Positions 30,930 through 33,217 of a DNA stretch of 33,217 bases are shown in pieces. The DNA comes from Deltaproteobacteria bacterium UBA5329. GTDB lineage: Bacteria; Desulfobacterota; Syntrophorhabdia; Syntrophorhabdales; Syntrophorhabdaceae. Made by a program: the position numbers and the translations under genes. The stretch lies in contig DHQV01000082.1 in NCBI GenBank assembly GCA_002408185.1, forward strand, positions 1 to 33,217, read 5' to 3'. Within the stretch, counting starts at the first letter, position 1; each line of letters opens with the position of its first letter. A model generated the notes under the pieces. The model ran no database searches. It was not told the DNA's origin and saw only the letters and a program-made list of their open reading frames with translations.

Positions 30930-31949
30930 TCACTCTTTCAACATGACGATCGCTTCCTGGGACGGGCCGCTTTCATTGCCTGCCGCATCGACAGCCGTGA
31001 CATGGTAGGCGACGAAACGGTGATCAGGAGCGCTCGTATCAGTATATTTATTTTCCTTTACAGGCGATAAGTTGAGCCTGACGTGTTTGGAACCCATAAT
31101 ACGATAGACGTTGTATCCGGCAAGGTCCTTTTCGGTGTTTGCCTCCCAGGTGACCACTATGGCCTTACCCTTCTTTTCGGCCTTTGCCAGCATTGGCGGA
31201 CCCGGCGGCATCTTGTCCTTCGGAGTTGCGCTCACCTTTACACCTTCTCCTTCGACACCCGGGTCGGACGCGCGGACCTGCCGCACTTCGTATGTATACG
31301 TTGTTCCGTTCGTCAATCCGCCATCCATATAAAGAGGTGTCGGTATCGGTCGCGGATTGAGCGGCTGGACAGGATATCTTCCGTTATCGTAACGGTAAAC
31401 ATTATAGAGATACCCTTCCTGTTTTGTCCATGACAGTTCTACACGCGAATCGCTTTCCTCCACTTTCACAGGACCCAGTGGGCCCGGGGGCTGTTTAAAC
31501 GTTATAACCGCTGCATTTGACGCTTCTCCCTGAGTCCCCTTGACAGTTACCGGGTACACCCTGTACAAATATTCATTTCCGTACATTACATCATCATCAT
31601 AAAAATAGATCCTGTTTCCCACGATCGTATATCCTTTTTTCTCATCGAGAATGATCGTCCTGAACGGCCGAAGGTCCCCTGAACACGTGCCACATCCTTT
31701 AATCACCTTGAAAGCCGCGACCTTTACCGACTCCTTATCGTCCTTTTTTGTCGACTCTATCTGTTGAGGCGCAGTAAAGGACAGAAAAACGACGGCATCC
31801 CTCTCTTCCGCTTTGAGATCGGTAATGATCCCCGCTTTCACTACAGCGACCGGCACAGGGTTGCCCTTTTTGCCGCAAGAGACGAGGATCAGGACCGCGC
31901 ACAGGGACAGGCAGAGGATATTAAAAACCGAGATATTTCTTTTCAGCAT
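30930..31949 (-). CDS. fibronectin type III lipoprotein with LptM-like N-terminus
   Basis: A 339-residue lipoprotein. The signal ends in LILVSCGKKGNPVPV; the Cys is the lipid site, and CGKKGNP resembles the CGxKGPL start of the small lipoprotein LptM (YifL), whose gene commonly precedes lysA/dapF. After it come about three beta-sandwich units of fibronectin type III character: one near 40-155 (ITDLKAEERDAVVFLSF and YLYRVYPV), one near 160-245 (VELSWTKQEGYLYNVYRYD), and one near 255-335 (IVVTWEANTEKDLAGYNVYR, DTSAPDHRFVAYHVTAVD). Known LptM is only about 60 residues, so this is a much longer version. Its start overlaps the argH end by 29 bases. The role in LptD maturation is inference. Confidence 0.8.
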   Translation of the reverse strand: MLKRNISVFNILCLSLCAVLILVSCGKKGNPVPVAVVKAGIITDLKAEERDAVVFLSFTAPQQIESTKKDDKESVKVAAFKVIKGCGTCSGDLRPFRTIILDEKKGYTIVGNRIYFYDDDVMYGNEYLYRVYPVTVKGTQGEASNAAVITFKQPPGPLGPVKVEESDSRVELSWTKQEGYLYNVYRYDNGRYPVQPLNPRPIPTPLYMDGGLTNGTTYTYEVRQVRASDPGVEGEGVKVSATPKDKMPPGPPMLAKAEKKGKAIVVTWEANTEKDLAGYNVYRIMGSKHVRLNLSPVKENKYTDTSAPDHRFVAYHVTAVDAAGNESGPSQEAIVMLKE

Positions 31950-33217
31950 CGATGGCCTTTTTTACCTCGTCAAATGAGGCGCTTCCTTTGGATTTCCTCA
32001 TGCGCACGGCATTGCGAGGCTTAATATACTCGAAAACATCCTTTTCGAACAGAGGAGATAATTTCTTCAATCGGGCGAGCGGCATTTGGTCAAGAAGTAT
32101 GCCTGATTCTTCGCATTGCCGAACCGCAGTCCCTGCTATGCCGTGGGCTTCCCTGAACGGCATGCCTTTTATCGTAAGGTATTCCGCCAGTTCAACGGCC
32201 GGCATGAAGCTCTCTTCGGCAGCCTTTTCCATATTGTCCTTCAAAACCGTCAGTCCGTCTATGCACAGTGTCATGATCGCCAAGGCGTCGCGGGCTGTTT
32301 CAATGGCATGGAACATCGGTTCCTTATCTTCCTGGAGATCGCGGTTATACGTGAAGGGCAATCCCTTCAAGATCGCGAAAAGCCCGAAGATGTCCCCGAG
32401 CACCCTGCCTGTCTTGCCGCGAATAAGCTCCAGGGCATCAGGGTTTTTCTTGTGGGGCATCAGGCTCGAGCCGGTTGTAAGCTTATCGGGCAACGATATA
32501 AATGCGTACTCCTGGGTAGTGAACAATATCAGGTCTTCTGCGAACCGGCTCAAATGCGTCATTATCATGGCGGCCGCGTAAACCGCATCCATGATAAAAT
32601 CACGGTCTGCAACCGTGTCCATACTGTTCTCCGAAACCCGTGCAAATCCGAGTTTTTTTCTGACCCATTCACGATCGAGGGGGATCGTGGACCCGGCAAG
32701 GGCGCCACTTCCCAAGGGTAATACATCCGCGGTCATCCGGGCGGCCTTAAGTCTCGCCCGGTCCCTCTTTAACGCATAGTAATGGCCGAGAAGATAATGG
32801 GAGAGGGGCACTACCTGGGCACGTTGAAGGTGTGTATACCCCGGCATTATGACTTCGATCTGGGTTTCCGCCTTCCTGAGGACAGCCGAAAGAAGCCCGG
32901 CCAGGTCCTCATCCAGTCCTTTAAGTTCGTCTTTTAGGAAAAGCCTCATATCGAGGGAGATCTGATCGTTGCGGCTGCGACCTGTATGCAGTTTTTTTCC
33001 TGCCTCGGTCTTTGCGATCAACCGTGTCTCGATATGCATATGAATATCTTCGAGGGCATCTGAAAATTGGAATGTCCCGGACTCTATCTCTTTTTCTATC
33101 TCATCGAGTCCTTTTATGATCTCTTTCGTTTCCTCTTCAGTAATGATCCCGATCCTTTCAAGCATCTGCGCATGCGCTTTGCTGCCCTCTATGTCGTGAT
33201 GGTAGAGCTTCCGGTCA
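31921..33217 (-). CDS. argH: argininosuccinate lyase, 5' end outside the window
   Basis: The frame enters from the right edge (DRKLYHHDIEGSKAHAQMLE) and continues for about 431 residues; the family is usually about 460, so roughly the first 30 residues are missing. Diagnostic segments are DIHMHIETRL, KLHTGRSRNDQ, the catalytic loop GSSLMPHKKNPD, PLSHYLLGHYYAL and SGALAGSTIPLDRE. It splits argininosuccinate into arginine and fumarate. It is the first visible gene of the argH-lipoprotein-lysA-dapF-dapA-dapB series; argG probably lies beyond the edge. The ATG at 33165 is internal and not the true start. Confidence 0.95.
   Translation of the reverse strand, partial: DRKLYHHDIEGSKAHAQMLERIGIITEEETKEIIKGLDEIEKEIESGTFQFSDALEDIHMHIETRLIAKTEAGKKLHTGRSRNDQISLDMRLFLKDELKGLDEDLAGLLSAVLRKAETQIEVIMPGYTHLQRAQVVPLSHYLLGHYYALKRDRARLKAARMTADVLPLGSGALAGSTIPLDREWVRKKLGFARVSENSMDTVADRDFIMDAVYAAAMIMTHLSRFAEDLILFTTQEYAFISLPDKLTTGSSLMPHKKNPDALELIRGKTGRVLGDIFGLFAILKGLPFTYNRDLQEDKEPMFHAIETARDALAIMTLCIDGLTVLKDNMEKAAEESFMPAVELAEYLTIKGMPFREAHGIAGTAVRQCEESGILLDQMPLARLKKLSPLFEKDVFEYIKPRNAVRMRKSKGSASFDEVKKAIDAEKKYLGF

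Overview
The window reads as chromosome of an anaerobic, deltaproteobacterial-type (Desulfobacterota-like) bacterium. The evidence is gene content and order: an argH - small-lipoprotein-type gene - lysA - dapF - dapA - dapB run, Rex, MobB, a PilB-type ATPase fused to a cyclic-nucleotide domain, and a succinate dehydrogenase/fumarate reductase joined to a Rieske/cytochrome b pair. A Syntrophorhabdus-like syntroph is my best guess, but that is inference and no marker gene fixes the taxon. There are no tRNA, rRNA, CRISPR or IS genes that I can support.

Layout. 1-2.7 kb is a low-density stretch with a phage-type metallopeptidase, a decayed NusA-like gene, a small Cys-rich DUF6485-type protein and an unknown protein. 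2.8-7.4 kb is a compact plus-strand respiratory operon (sdhC-sdhA-sdhB-Rieske-cytochrome b-small membrane protein) with overlapping genes. 7.4-9.3 kb is a large protein that looks like a type IIG restriction-modification enzyme whose nuclease and methyltransferase motifs are both degenerate. 9.3-11.2 kb (minus) is recO, mobB and a Nudix hydrolase. 11.3-14.3 kb (minus) is a TPR lipoprotein-like protein and an exported VIT/VWA protein. 14.4-16.1 kb (plus) is an ECF sigma factor with its zinc-finger anti-sigma partner. 16.2-18.3 kb holds a Cys-rich exported protein, a decayed sigma-70-like gene and a TVP38/DedA-type membrane protein. 18.3-22.6 kb (minus) has the cNMP-PilB ATPase and a MoxR/VWA pair driven by a perfect consensus promoter.

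22.7-25.3 kb (plus) is the most interesting part. Two tandem class I aminotransferase genes are preceded by a sigma-70 promoter, a 23-residue leader peptide with eight Phe codons in a ten-codon run, a nested antiterminator and two tandem intrinsic terminators. This looks like a complete phenylalanine-dependent transcription attenuator, and it suggests that the aminotransferases act in aromatic amino acid metabolism. 25.3-33.2 kb (minus) has bioD, a DUF350 membrane protein and rex (with a candidate Rex operator upstream), then dapB, dapA, dapF, lysA, a fibronectin-type lipoprotein starting with an LptM-like motif, and argH, which runs off the right edge.

Together the window combines central amino acid biosynthesis (lysine/DAP, arginine, probably phenylalanine), quinone-linked electron transfer and redox sensing by Rex with a few decaying genes. 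Function calls rest on reading motifs by eye; no database search was possible.
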